From positions 1-18,361 of the forward strand of contig CBDUQI010000111.1 of assembly GCA_965369325.1 (NCBI GenBank): a stretch of 18,361 nt of DNA, written 5' to 3'. Shown here one piece after another: positions 6,370-12,992 of this stretch. The stretch is from CBDUQI01 sp965369325. Lineage in GTDB: Bacteria; Pseudomonadota; Gammaproteobacteria; Steroidobacterales; JBCBZW01. Position 1 is the first letter of the stretch. Every line of letters starts with the position of its first letter. Under the pieces are notes generated by a model. The model did no database searches. It saw only the letters and a program-made list of their open reading frames with translations, and was not told the origin of the DNA. The translations under genes and the position numbers were made by a program.

Positions 6370-6495
6370 GCGCGCAACGTCGTATCTTAAGTTAATAGGC
6401 ACCTCTACGGGCGCGCAAGATTTTGGCTCGCGTAAGACGTAGTTGGATCATTATTGTGGCGCCGTCTAAAGTACGGTCAGCAGCACGAGGCGAAT

Positions 6496-7155
6496 ATGGA
6501 GAACACCGCAAAGCCCCTCAGCGATATCCCGGCGATCAATCGCTTTCTAAGCTACTGTCGTATTCGTACAGTGCCTTCGAAAACCGTGGTTATCCACGCG
6601 GGCGATCTTCCGGACATCCTGTACTACATCGTCGACGGTTCAGTAGAGGTGATGATCGAGGATGAGGACGGCAACGAGATGGTGCTGGCCTACCTGAATA
6701 AGGGTCAGTTCTTCGGTGAGATGGGGCTGTTCTACGAGCAACCCACCCGCAGCGCCTGGGTGCGCACCCGCACCGAGTGCGAAATCGCGGAGATGACCTA
6801 CCCTCGGTTCCGTCAGATTGCCAGCGAAAGCCCTGGCCTGGTGTTCGAACTGGCCACGCAGCTGGCGAGCCGACTGGATCGCACCAATCGAAAACTGGGC
6901 GACCTGGCCTTTGTGGATGTGACCGGTCGCATCGCACATGCGCTGATGGACCTATGCAATGAGCCGGACGCGATGACCCACCCGGATGGGATGCAGATCA
7001 AAGTCAGCCGCCAGGAGCTGTCAAGACTGGTGGGCTGCTCGCGGGAGATGGCGGGGCGTGTACTCAAGGTGCTCGAAGAGCAGGGCCTAATCAGCGCTAG
7101 CGGCAAAACCATCGTGGTGTTCAACGCGCGCCGGGGTGAGCCGCCTCCGATGTAG
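6496..7155 (+). CDS. cAMP receptor protein, Crp/Vfr-type transcription regulator
   Basis: This is a dimeric DNA-binding regulator that responds to cAMP. The N-terminal cyclic-nucleotide domain (about 15-115) carries the phosphate-binding cassette GEMGLFYEQPTRSAWVR with Gly74, Glu75, Arg85 and Ser86. A dimerisation helix (about 115-137) leads to LAFVDVTGRIA and a C-terminal winged helix (about 168-210). The recognition helix GCSREMAGRVLKVL has Arg183, Glu184 and Arg188, the same three base-contacting residues as E. coli CRP, so TGTGA-like sites are expected. E. coli Ser128 corresponds to Asn131 here, so nucleotide contacts across the dimer may differ. ATG 6496 (219 residues) has GAGG 5 nt upstream and beats the in-frame codon at 6454. 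A CRP-type site upstream suggests autoregulation. It lies 139 bp after coq7. Confidence 0.94.
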   Translation: MENTAKPLSDIPAINRFLSYCRIRTVPSKTVVIHAGDLPDILYYIVDGSVEVMIEDEDGNEMVLAYLNKGQFFGEMGLFYEQPTRSAWVRTRTECEIAEMTYPRFRQIASESPGLVFELATQLASRLDRTNRKLGDLAFVDVTGRIAHALMDLCNEPDAMTHPDGMQIKVSRQELSRLVGCSREMAGRVLKVLEEQGLISASGKTIVVFNARRGEPPPM

Positions 7156-7198
7156 CCAGGCGTGCCGGCGCATCGCAGTGCACCGGCTGCGAACCAAC

Positions 7199-7226
7199 AA
7201 AAAAAGGGGCTGACTGCCCCTTTTTT
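7199..7226. terminator. Bidirectional intrinsic terminator between the crp-like gene and rpe
   Basis: GGGGC (7206-7210) pairs with GCCCC (7216-7220) around the loop TGACT. Seven A precede the stem and six T follow it, extending the pairing and giving a U-tract in both directions. It separates two convergent genes. Confidence 0.93.
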
Positions 7227-7251
7227 GTTCACCGTCGTAAGACGGCAACCC

Positions 7252-7938
7252 CTATTCGTTCGCAGCCAGCTGCTCTCGCATCGCGGCGATGGTGCTGCGG
7301 TAGTCCTCGCTGGCGAAGATGGCCGAGCCTGCCACAAACGTATCCGCGCCAGCCGCGCCTACCTCGCGAATGTTCTGCACCTTCACTCCGCCGTCGACTT
7401 CCAGCCGGATATCGCGGCCACTCGCGTCGATAATCTCCCGCGCCTGCTTCAGCTTCGTGAGCGCCGCGGGAATAAAGCTCTGCCCGCCAAACCCAGGGTT
7501 CACCGACATAATCAGTACCAGATCCACTTTGTCGATCACGTACTGCAACCAATCCAGTGATGTTGCCGGGTTAAACACTAAACCGGCACGGCAGCCACTC
7601 TCGCGAATTAGCGCCAGCGAGCGGTCCACGTGCGCACTGGCCTCGGGGTGAAAGCTGATAATGCTCGCGCCCGCTTTCGCGAAATCGCCGATTAACGCAT
7701 CCACCGGGCTTACCATCAGGTGCACGTCAATGGGAGCGGTAATGCCGTAATCGCGCAGCGCCTGGCACACCATCGGGCCGATTGTAAGATTGGGCACATA
7801 GTGATTATCCATCACATCAAAATGCACGATGTCTGCGCCTGCCTGCAGCACCGCATCAACATCCTCGCCCAGGCGGGCAAAGTCGGCGGACAAGATCGAG
7901 GGGGCAATCAGATTGTCGCCGGGCTTGAGCTCAGACAT
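7252..7938 (-). CDS. rpe: Ribulose-phosphate 3-epimerase
   Basis: This TIM-barrel metalloenzyme interconverts ribulose 5-phosphate and xylulose 5-phosphate. The 228-residue sequence is close to E. coli Rpe along its whole length. Visible elements are APSILSADFARLGED (12-26), the metal/catalytic residues His39 and Asp41 in HFDVMDNHYVPN, His73 in DVHLMV, SVNPGFGGQSF (145-155), and Asp182 in LEVDGGV with the phosphate-binding loop GSAIF at 204-208. GAGG lies 8 nt before ATG. djlA is 64 bp upstream on the same strand, so the two may be cotranscribed. With rpiA in the same window, both pentose-5-phosphate isomerising steps are represented. Confidence 0.98.
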   Translation of the reverse strand: MSELKPGDNLIAPSILSADFARLGEDVDAVLQAGADIVHFDVMDNHYVPNLTIGPMVCQALRDYGITAPIDVHLMVSPVDALIGDFAKAGASIISFHPEASAHVDRSLALIRESGCRAGLVFNPATSLDWLQYVIDKVDLVLIMSVNPGFGGQSFIPAALTKLKQAREIIDASGRDIRLEVDGGVKVQNIREVGAAGADTFVAGSAIFASEDYRSTIAAMREQLAANE

Positions 7939-8002
7939 AGGAATTCCTCAACAAACGATACGAAAACGGCTGGGTGTGCGAATACTAACTCAGCGCCGCG
8001 TG

Positions 8003-8824
8003 CTAGCGAATGCGACGAGCCTGCTTGATCAAATCATACGCGGCACTGATTTCCTGCGTTTTCTCGCGCGCAAGCTGCATCATCTCCTCCGGCAGCCCCT
8101 TGCTCACCAGCTTATCTGGATGGTGCTGGTTCATCAGGCGCCGATAAGACTTTTTGACCGCGGCGTCCGCTGCATCCGAGGACACGCCTAAGACCTTGTA
8201 GGCCTGCGAAAGCTTATCCACCGGGCGTAGTGCCGCACGCGCCGAGCCAGAGTTTATTCGTGCCAGCGCCTCAATCTGGGCGAATTCGACGCGTGAAATT
8301 TTAAACTCTCGGCAGATATCGCCCAACAGCAACCGCTGATCCTGATGAATCGCCCCGTCGGCCAGCGCTGCCTGCAACTGGATCTCCACGAAGGTGCGCA
8401 GCAAATCCGGCTGCCGGCGGCACCTTTTGCGAAACCCGCTTAGTACCTCCGCTAAGGGGAAGGCCGCATTCTTGCCCTCATTGAACAGGCGGATGGCGGA
8501 TTTGACCTGCTCAGGGTTCAGGTTCATGCGGTGCATGATGCTGCGCGCCGCCTTGATTTCACTCTCCGAGACTCGCCCGTCAGCTTTCACCAGATGCCCC
8601 ATCACTGAGAAGGTGGTAGTAAAGAACTCAAACTGGATTTTTTGCATGTCGGCCGCCGACACGCGCGGGCCTTTGCCGCCTTTCGACCCAGCCCCGCGCA
8701 TCTCGCGGCTCATCGCAGAATCAAACTGGTGGCCGATCGCCCCGCCGATTATCGCGCCCACCCAAGAGCCGAACAAGAATCCGACACCGGCACCCGCCAG
8801 CTTACCCCACCAGCTCTGATTCAT
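8003..8824 (-). CDS. djlA: Membrane-anchored DnaJ-like co-chaperone DjlA
   Basis: DjlA is an inner-membrane J-protein that stimulates DnaK and, in E. coli, influences colanic-acid (Rcs) signalling. All three expected parts are present in 273 residues (E. coli 271). There is one N-terminal membrane helix rich in Gly (about 9-31), a TerB-like helical domain (about 65-190) with ADGRVSESEI and ADGAIHQDQR repeats, and a C-terminal J domain (about 206-272) with the His-Pro-Asp motif at 235-237 in MNQHHPDKL. The Gly-rich pattern of the membrane helix suits the dimerising transmembrane segment known for this family. It probably forms a unit with rpe downstream. No clear promoter is visible upstream. 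Confidence 0.95.
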   Translation of the reverse strand: MNQSWWGKLAGAGVGFLFGSWVGAIIGGAIGHQFDSAMSREMRGAGSKGGKGPRVSAADMQKIQFEFFTTTFSVMGHLVKADGRVSESEIKAARSIMHRMNLNPEQVKSAIRLFNEGKNAAFPLAEVLSGFRKRCRRQPDLLRTFVEIQLQAALADGAIHQDQRLLLGDICREFKISRVEFAQIEALARINSGSARAALRPVDKLSQAYKVLGVSSDAADAAVKKSYRRLMNQHHPDKLVSKGLPEEMMQLAREKTQEISAAYDLIKQARRIR

Positions 8825-8934
8825 GCCGTGTGGGTGCCCTCAACCGCGCTGGCACACGGGCGCTCACATCCAGCAGCGTGCCAACAGGCGCCCGCCCAGA
8901 GGGCGCAGGATTCGGGGGATCGGCGGAACACGGA

Positions 8935-8964
8935 TTGACCCGGCCCGATCAGCACTGCAACAAT
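8935..8964 (+). promoter_or_regulatory. Candidate sigma-70 promoter for the gene at 9002
   Basis: TTGACC (8935-8940) and AACAAT (8959-8964) are separated by 18 bp. Transcription would start near 8971, which excludes the in-frame ATG at 8963 and supports a start at 9002 or the GTG at 9041. Confidence 0.4.
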
Positions 8965-9001
8965 GCGCTTTTGTACAAGGCTTAACTGTCCGTCTGCTGG
9001 C

Positions 9002-9490
9002 ATGAACAACTATGTTAGCAGGTCAAACAGACCCATACATGTGAACGATCCCCAACAAACAATCACGGCGGTTTACCGTCTGTCGCTGCAGTTCGGTGAG
9101 CAAAGCGCACAACATGTCGGCGAAGAGCCCTTCGCCGACCCGGTGCTGCACACCTATTTCCTGCTCTACATACTTGGCGCCATTGACTATCTGGGCGATA
9201 CGCCGGCGCAAGGCTTGCCACTGCTCAGCGCCGAGAAGCTGGCCGCGATGGCCGAGGCGCTGGATGCCTTCGGCGTGGCCAGCGCGGATGAGATCCGAGC
9301 CACAGTACTGATGCTAGACCAGGCAGCGGATACCGCCGCGCGCAATATTCGGGGCGAAGGTGCGGCGGCGGCCGAACGCTGGCAGGACGGCGATAGTCAG
9401 GCGCTGCAGCACTTTGCCGCGTTATTGAAAGACTCGGCGAACTTTCCCGCCGAGGTAGACCCGGCGTTAGCCCCACTGGTGCAAAGCTGA
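9002..9490 (+). CDS. Unrecognised acidic helical protein
   Basis: I do not recognise this family. From ATG 9002 the product has 162 residues, rich in Ala, Asp and Glu, and mostly predicted helical, with no signal peptide or transmembrane segment. A hydrophobic, aromatic cluster lies at about 48-66 (PVLHTYFLLYILGAIDYLG) and an Ala-rich helical region at 76-145. Codon use matches its neighbours (GC-rich third positions), which supports real coding. The start is uncertain: no candidate has a good ribosome-binding site, and the in-frame GTG at 9041 would give a shorter protein beginning just before the compact part (DPQQTITAVYRLSL). It stands between djlA (divergent) and purC (same strand), which does not suggest a role. 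Confidence 0.65.
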   Translation: MNNYVSRSNRPIHVNDPQQTITAVYRLSLQFGEQSAQHVGEEPFADPVLHTYFLLYILGAIDYLGDTPAQGLPLLSAEKLAAMAEALDAFGVASADEIRATVLMLDQAADTAARNIRGEGAAAAERWQDGDSQALQHFAALLKDSANFPAEVDPALAPLVQS

Positions 9491-9520
9491 ACTAAGCTGC
9501 CGTTGGCGCGCAGCGCCTGC

Positions 9521-9594
9521 CCGGCGCCGCCAGCTAATCCGGCGCCGCCAACTAATCCAGCGCCTGCCAGCTAATCTAGCGTCCACCAGCTGAT
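9521..9594. repeat. Short tandem repeat, four 18-19 bp copies, upstream of purC
   Basis: Four imperfect copies run head to tail: 9521-9538, 9539-9556, 9557-9575 and 9576-9594. The first two differ at one base (CCGGCGCCGCCAGCTAAT against ..AACTAAT). The last two are 19 bp and more diverged. A partial copy (CAGCGCCTGC) precedes them at 9511. The repeat fills most of the gap between the 9002 gene and purC and is too short and spacer-free to be CRISPR. Confidence 0.85.
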
Positions 9595-9618
9595 CTGTTG
9601 TTTAAGGACTTGCCTGTC

Positions 9619-10533
9619 ATGTCAGATACCTCCCGTACCAACACTCGCCACGCGCTGTTTCAATCGAACATCCCTTCCTTGGAGCTGGTGCATCGGGGCA
9701 AGGTCCGCGATGTGTACGCGGTGGACGATGCGCATCTGCTGATTGTCGTGTCTGACCGGCTGTCGGCGTTTGACGTGGTGCTGCCCGACCCGATTCCCGG
9801 CAAGGGCCAGGTGCTGACGCAGATTTCCAATTTCTGGTTTGAGAGAACCAAGCATATTGTGCGCAACCATCTGACCGGCATTGCCCCAGCCACCGTTGTG
9901 CGCCCCGAAGAGGCGGGCCAGCTGGAGGGTCGCGCCGTCGTGGTCAGGCGCCTGAAGCCTCTGCCGATAGAGGCGGTGGTGCGCGGGTACATTATCGGCT
10001 CGGGGTGGAAGGACTACCTAGCAACGGGTGCCGTATGCGGCATCAAGCTGCCCGCCGGACTCGCGCAAGCCGCGCCACTGGCGCAACCGCTGTTTACACC
10101 GGCAACCAAGGCGGCCGTCGGCGATCACGATGAGAACATCAGCTTCAAACAGGCCACCAACATTGTCGGCACCGAGGTCGCCCAGGCCGTGCGCGAGTGC
10201 ACCCTCAACATCTATCGTCACGCGGTAGCGTACGCGGCCACTCGCGGCATTATCATTGCCGACACCAAGTTTGAGTTTGCGGTGGATGAGGATGGCGAGC
10301 TCATTGTAGTGGATGAGATTCTCACGCCGGACTCCTCACGTTTCTGGCCAGCAGATGAGTACCGTGAAGGCACCAGCCCACCCAGTTTCGACAAGCAATT
10401 TGTGCGCGACTATCTGGAAACGCTCGATTGGGATAAAACCGCGCCCGGACCGAGTCTGCCTGCGCAGGTAATCAACAATTCCATGGTGCGATATCGCGAG
10501 GCCCAGGCCCGCCTGACCGGCCACCTGGACTAG
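9619..10533 (+). CDS. purC: Phosphoribosylaminoimidazole-succinocarboxamide (SAICAR) synthase
   Basis: This enzyme joins aspartate to CAIR using ATP, step 8 of purine synthesis. The 304-residue protein belongs to the longer, Ade1-like form rather than the 237-residue E. coli form. Signatures are GKVRDVY (27-33), SDRLSAFD (45-52), PIEAVVRGYIIGSGWKDY (116-133), DHDENIS (169-175), IIADTKFEF (212-220) and DEILTPDSSRFW (232-243). The frame is open from a TTG at 9598, but ATG 9619 is preferred because AAGGA lies at 9604-9608. A tandem repeat sits directly upstream where a promoter is expected. The gene converges on the BtuF-like gene. purE and purK are about 5 kb away, so the purine genes are clustered but not one operon. 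Confidence 0.97.
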   Translation: MSDTSRTNTRHALFQSNIPSLELVHRGKVRDVYAVDDAHLLIVVSDRLSAFDVVLPDPIPGKGQVLTQISNFWFERTKHIVRNHLTGIAPATVVRPEEAGQLEGRAVVVRRLKPLPIEAVVRGYIIGSGWKDYLATGAVCGIKLPAGLAQAAPLAQPLFTPATKAAVGDHDENISFKQATNIVGTEVAQAVRECTLNIYRHAVAYAATRGIIIADTKFEFAVDEDGELIVVDEILTPDSSRFWPADEYREGTSPPSFDKQFVRDYLETLDWDKTAPGPSLPAQVINNSMVRYREAQARLTGHLD

Positions 10534-10561
10534 CAGCGTCCACGCCCGGTAACACGCCGCT

Positions 10562-10576
10562 CGTCCGGCCCGGACG
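10562..10576. other. Perfect palindrome between convergent purC and the BtuF-like gene
   Basis: CGTCCGG-C-CCGGACG is a 15-bp palindrome with one central base, in the 76-bp convergent gap. As RNA it can fold as a 5-bp stem with a 5-nt loop. There is no T-tract on either side, so I do not call it a terminator. Confidence 0.4.
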
Positions 10577-10609
10577 CAACACCTGTGATATGCGTGCGTA
10601 CATAGGGCG

Positions 10610-11422
10610 TTAGAGGCGATAGCCCTCCGCGTCCACCCAATGGGTGATGATGCTGTGCAATGCCGCCACCCCGTCAGTGAGTGCAGCCGGGCCTGGTTGC
10701 AGGATCATTGCGGACTTCACCTCTGACATATAGCCCTTGCTCACCGCTGGCACCTGGCCCCAGCCTTCGCGTTCCGCCACTCGCTCGGGGCGAAACTTCT
10801 TGCCGCACCAGGAGCCAATAATGATGTCGGGGGAGCGGCGTACGATTTCCATTGGATCAGCGATGATGCGGTCTTTGCCCAGCGCGCAATGTGACAGCTC
10901 CTCAAAGCAGTCCTCACCACCGGCCAGACTCACTAGTTGCGATACCCAACGGATGGCACTAATCGGGGGCTCGTCCCACTCCTCAAAATACACCCGCGGC
11001 CGGCGCCCAAAGCGCTCGGCTGCCTTGGCAATGCGTTGCAGCCCATCGCTCAGCTCATCCAGCAGCTGCGCGGTCTTCTCCACCGCCCCAATCATGCCGC
11101 CGAGGATGGCGATCATACTCAGAATCTCACCCACCGAACGCTGGTTAAACACATGCACCTGCACGCCCAGGCGAATTAGCTGCGCCGCGATATCGGCCTG
11201 CAAATCTGAAAACCCCAGCACCAGATCAGGTTCCAGCGCCATAATCTTGTCAATCTTGGCGCTGGTAAAGGCCGACACCCGAGGTTTTTCTTTGCGCGCC
11301 CTTGGCGGGCGCACCGTAAATCCGGAGATGCCAACAATCCGATCCTGCTCACCAAGCAAATACAGCGTCTCGGTGGTCTCCTCGGTCAAGCACACAATGC
11401 GTTGCGGATACGTACTGATCAT
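10610..11422 (-). CDS. BtuF-like substrate-binding-fold protein lacking a signal peptide
   Basis: The 270-residue product matches the helical-backbone periplasmic binding protein family (COG0614: vitamin B12, haem and siderophore binders). It opens with RIVCLTEETTETLYLLGEQDRIVG (8-31), the place of the family's R-I-V-S-L-x-P-S-x-T-E start. VSAFTSAKIDKIMALEPDLVLG (49-70), GVQVHVF and a second lobe with SPDIIIGSWCGKKF (197-210) follow. No signal peptide precedes the domain. Upstream codons in frame encode polar residues that run antisense to the next gene, so ATG 11422 is preferred. The protein is thus predicted to be cytoplasmic, and no ABC permease or ATPase is nearby. The ligand is unknown. 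A -10-like TATACT lies 6 nt before the ATG and no Shine-Dalgarno sequence is visible. Confidence 0.8.
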   Translation of the reverse strand: MISTYPQRIVCLTEETTETLYLLGEQDRIVGISGFTVRPPRARKEKPRVSAFTSAKIDKIMALEPDLVLGFSDLQADIAAQLIRLGVQVHVFNQRSVGEILSMIAILGGMIGAVEKTAQLLDELSDGLQRIAKAAERFGRRPRVYFEEWDEPPISAIRWVSQLVSLAGGEDCFEELSHCALGKDRIIADPMEIVRRSPDIIIGSWCGKKFRPERVAEREGWGQVPAVSKGYMSEVKSAMILQPGPAALTDGVAALHSIITHWVDAEGYRL

Positions 11423-11428
11423 CCGGGT

Positions 11429-11434
11429 AGTATA
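11429..11434 (-). promoter_or_regulatory. -10-like element at the BtuF-like gene, possible leaderless start
   Basis: On minus, TATACT (11434-11429) is followed by ACCCGG and then ATG. A start 6-7 nt after the -10 would place +1 at or next to the A of ATG. No matching -35 is seen, so support is modest. Confidence 0.35.
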
Positions 11435-11557
11435 AAGTGATGTGTCGCTGCCGGCGCACGCGCCGTTGCGCGCTGGCTGCTTGCCTTGGTGCGGCCCGCG
11501 TGCAACGCTTTGAGCTGTTTGTTTCCGCCGAAAGGCACCCAGGCCCGAAAAATCAAC

Positions 11558-12967
11558 ATGATCGCCCTGCTGCAAAGAAAAATTGAAGGCTTGCTGTGGA
11601 ATCCACAGCTGCCTCATGTGCATGTGGTCCCGCGGTTTGCGGTACAGGTGTTGCGCTACCCTTATGCGCTGGTACGCGAGGCCTTCAGCGGCCAACTCAA
11701 CCTGCGCGCCATGGGCCTGGTGTACACCACCCTGCTCTCCATCGTGCCGTTAATCGCCCTGAGCTTTTCGGTGTTAAAGGGATTTGGTGTGCACCGCGAG
11801 TTCGAGCCGCTGCTGCGCCAGTTCCTCACCCCGCTGGGGGCAAAGGGCCTGGAGATGTCTGGCAAAATTATCGAGTTTGTGGATAAGGTACGGGTAGATG
11901 TGCTCGGTGCGGTCGGGCTGGCATTTTTGATCTACACCGTCATCTCGCTGCTGCAAAAAGTGGAGGAGAGCTTTAACTTTGTGTGGTCGGTGGAGCGCTC
12001 GCGCTCGCTCGGACGGCGCCTGAGCGAGTACCTGAGCGTGATGCTGGTCGGCCCGGTGGCCATGTTTGTTGCCCTGGCCATGATCGCTTCGGTCACCAGC
12101 CATACGCTGGTGCAAAAGCTAAGCACGATCGAGCCGTTTGGGGCCACCATGTTGTTGATCGGCAATCTGGGGCCGTTCTTTCTGGTGGTGATGGTATTCA
12201 GCTTTGTTTACGGCTTTGTACCGAACACGCCCGTGCGTGCGTGGTGCGCAATGCTCGGCGGCCTGCTCGCCGGCATTACCTGGGCCGCGACCGGGCACTT
12301 ATTCGCCTCCTTCGTGGTTTCCTCCAGCAACTACGAGGCCGTCTACTCCAGTTTCGCCATCGTGCTACTGGCGCTTATCTGGCTGTACATCAATTGGTTG
12401 ATTCTGCTGTTCGGAGCTCAACTTACGTTCTATCTGCAAAACCCCCAGCTGCTGCGGGCCGGGCGGCGCAGCGCGCGGGTGAACCACCGGGATCGCGAGC
12501 GCCTCGCTCTGATGGTGATGCAGGTTATCGGCGAGGACTTTATGACCGGCGGTGCGCGCTGGAGCCAACGCACGCTGTCGGATCGGCTGAGCGTACCGGA
12601 CACCGCGCTGGGCCCGCTGATCCGTCGCTTGATGCGTCGGCGCCTGCTGCTCGAAACCGACACCGGCCATCTGGTACCCGCACGGGATCTGGCGCAAATC
12701 CCACTGCGCGATGTTGTGCTGGCGGTGCGCCACGGCGTCAGCGTGCCATTCATCAATGGCCCGAGTGCCTCGGTGGATACGGTGATGCGGAATCTGGAAT
12801 CTGCCATCGACACTAGCCTGAACGGCATGTCGTTAAGATCACTGATTGACTCAGAAGCCGCGGCCGGGGGCAAAGAAGATCAGGCCGCCCATTCGCCAGG
12901 CGGTCCACCCGAGCGTCCCATGAGCGCCCCCGTGGGCGATTCCTCGGCAAAGACCTTCGGCGGATAA
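11558..12967 (+). CDS. YihY/virulence factor BrkB family inner-membrane protein with C-terminal cytoplasmic domain
   Basis: The first ~295 residues form the YihY/BrkB fold, with six likely membrane helices near 53-75, 115-133, 158-180, 196-220, 228-252 and 266-292. Family landmarks are RAMGLVYTTLLSIVPLIALSF (50-70), LLQKVEESFNFVW (131-143) and FVPNTPVRAWCAMLGGLLAG (220-239). The old 'RNase BN' name for this family was a misassignment, and its molecular role is unclear. A soluble tail (about 305-435) follows. It contains a helix-rich segment (WSQRTLSDRLSVPDTALGPL) that looks like a winged helix, and a disordered Pro/Ser-rich end. ATG 11558 (469 residues) is chosen. The in-frame TTG at 11486 lacks support, and the ribosome-binding site is weak. 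The gene diverges from the BtuF-like gene. Confidence 0.88.
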   Translation: MIALLQRKIEGLLWNPQLPHVHVVPRFAVQVLRYPYALVREAFSGQLNLRAMGLVYTTLLSIVPLIALSFSVLKGFGVHREFEPLLRQFLTPLGAKGLEMSGKIIEFVDKVRVDVLGAVGLAFLIYTVISLLQKVEESFNFVWSVERSRSLGRRLSEYLSVMLVGPVAMFVALAMIASVTSHTLVQKLSTIEPFGATMLLIGNLGPFFLVVMVFSFVYGFVPNTPVRAWCAMLGGLLAGITWAATGHLFASFVVSSSNYEAVYSSFAIVLLALIWLYINWLILLFGAQLTFYLQNPQLLRAGRRSARVNHRDRERLALMVMQVIGEDFMTGGARWSQRTLSDRLSVPDTALGPLIRRLMRRRLLLETDTGHLVPARDLAQIPLRDVVLAVRHGVSVPFINGPSASVDTVMRNLESAIDTSLNGMSLRSLIDSEAAAGGKEDQAAHSPGGPPERPMSAPVGDSSAKTFGG

Positions 12968-12992
12968 TCGCCGATACGTGCGAGCGCTGCCG

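Noticed and set aside
8888..8906. GCGCCC/GGGCGC inverted repeat between djlA and the 9002 gene
   Set aside because: It is short and GC-rich, with no T-tract and in a divergent gap where no terminator is needed. Chance is likely in this GC-rich sequence.
9521..9594. CRISPR-like array upstream of purC
   Set aside because: The units are 18-19 bp with no spacers and no cas genes nearby, so it is a plain tandem repeat.
10737..11435. 232-codon plus-strand frame opposite the BtuF-like gene
   Set aside because: The translation is Arg/Ser/Cys-rich and low in family signal, while the minus-strand frame has conserved binding-protein motifs.
11423..11695. 91-residue N-terminal extension of the BtuF-like frame
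   Set aside because: It reads antisense through the start of the YihY-family gene, has no hydrophobic export signal or family similarity, and the conserved domain begins right after the ATG at 11422.
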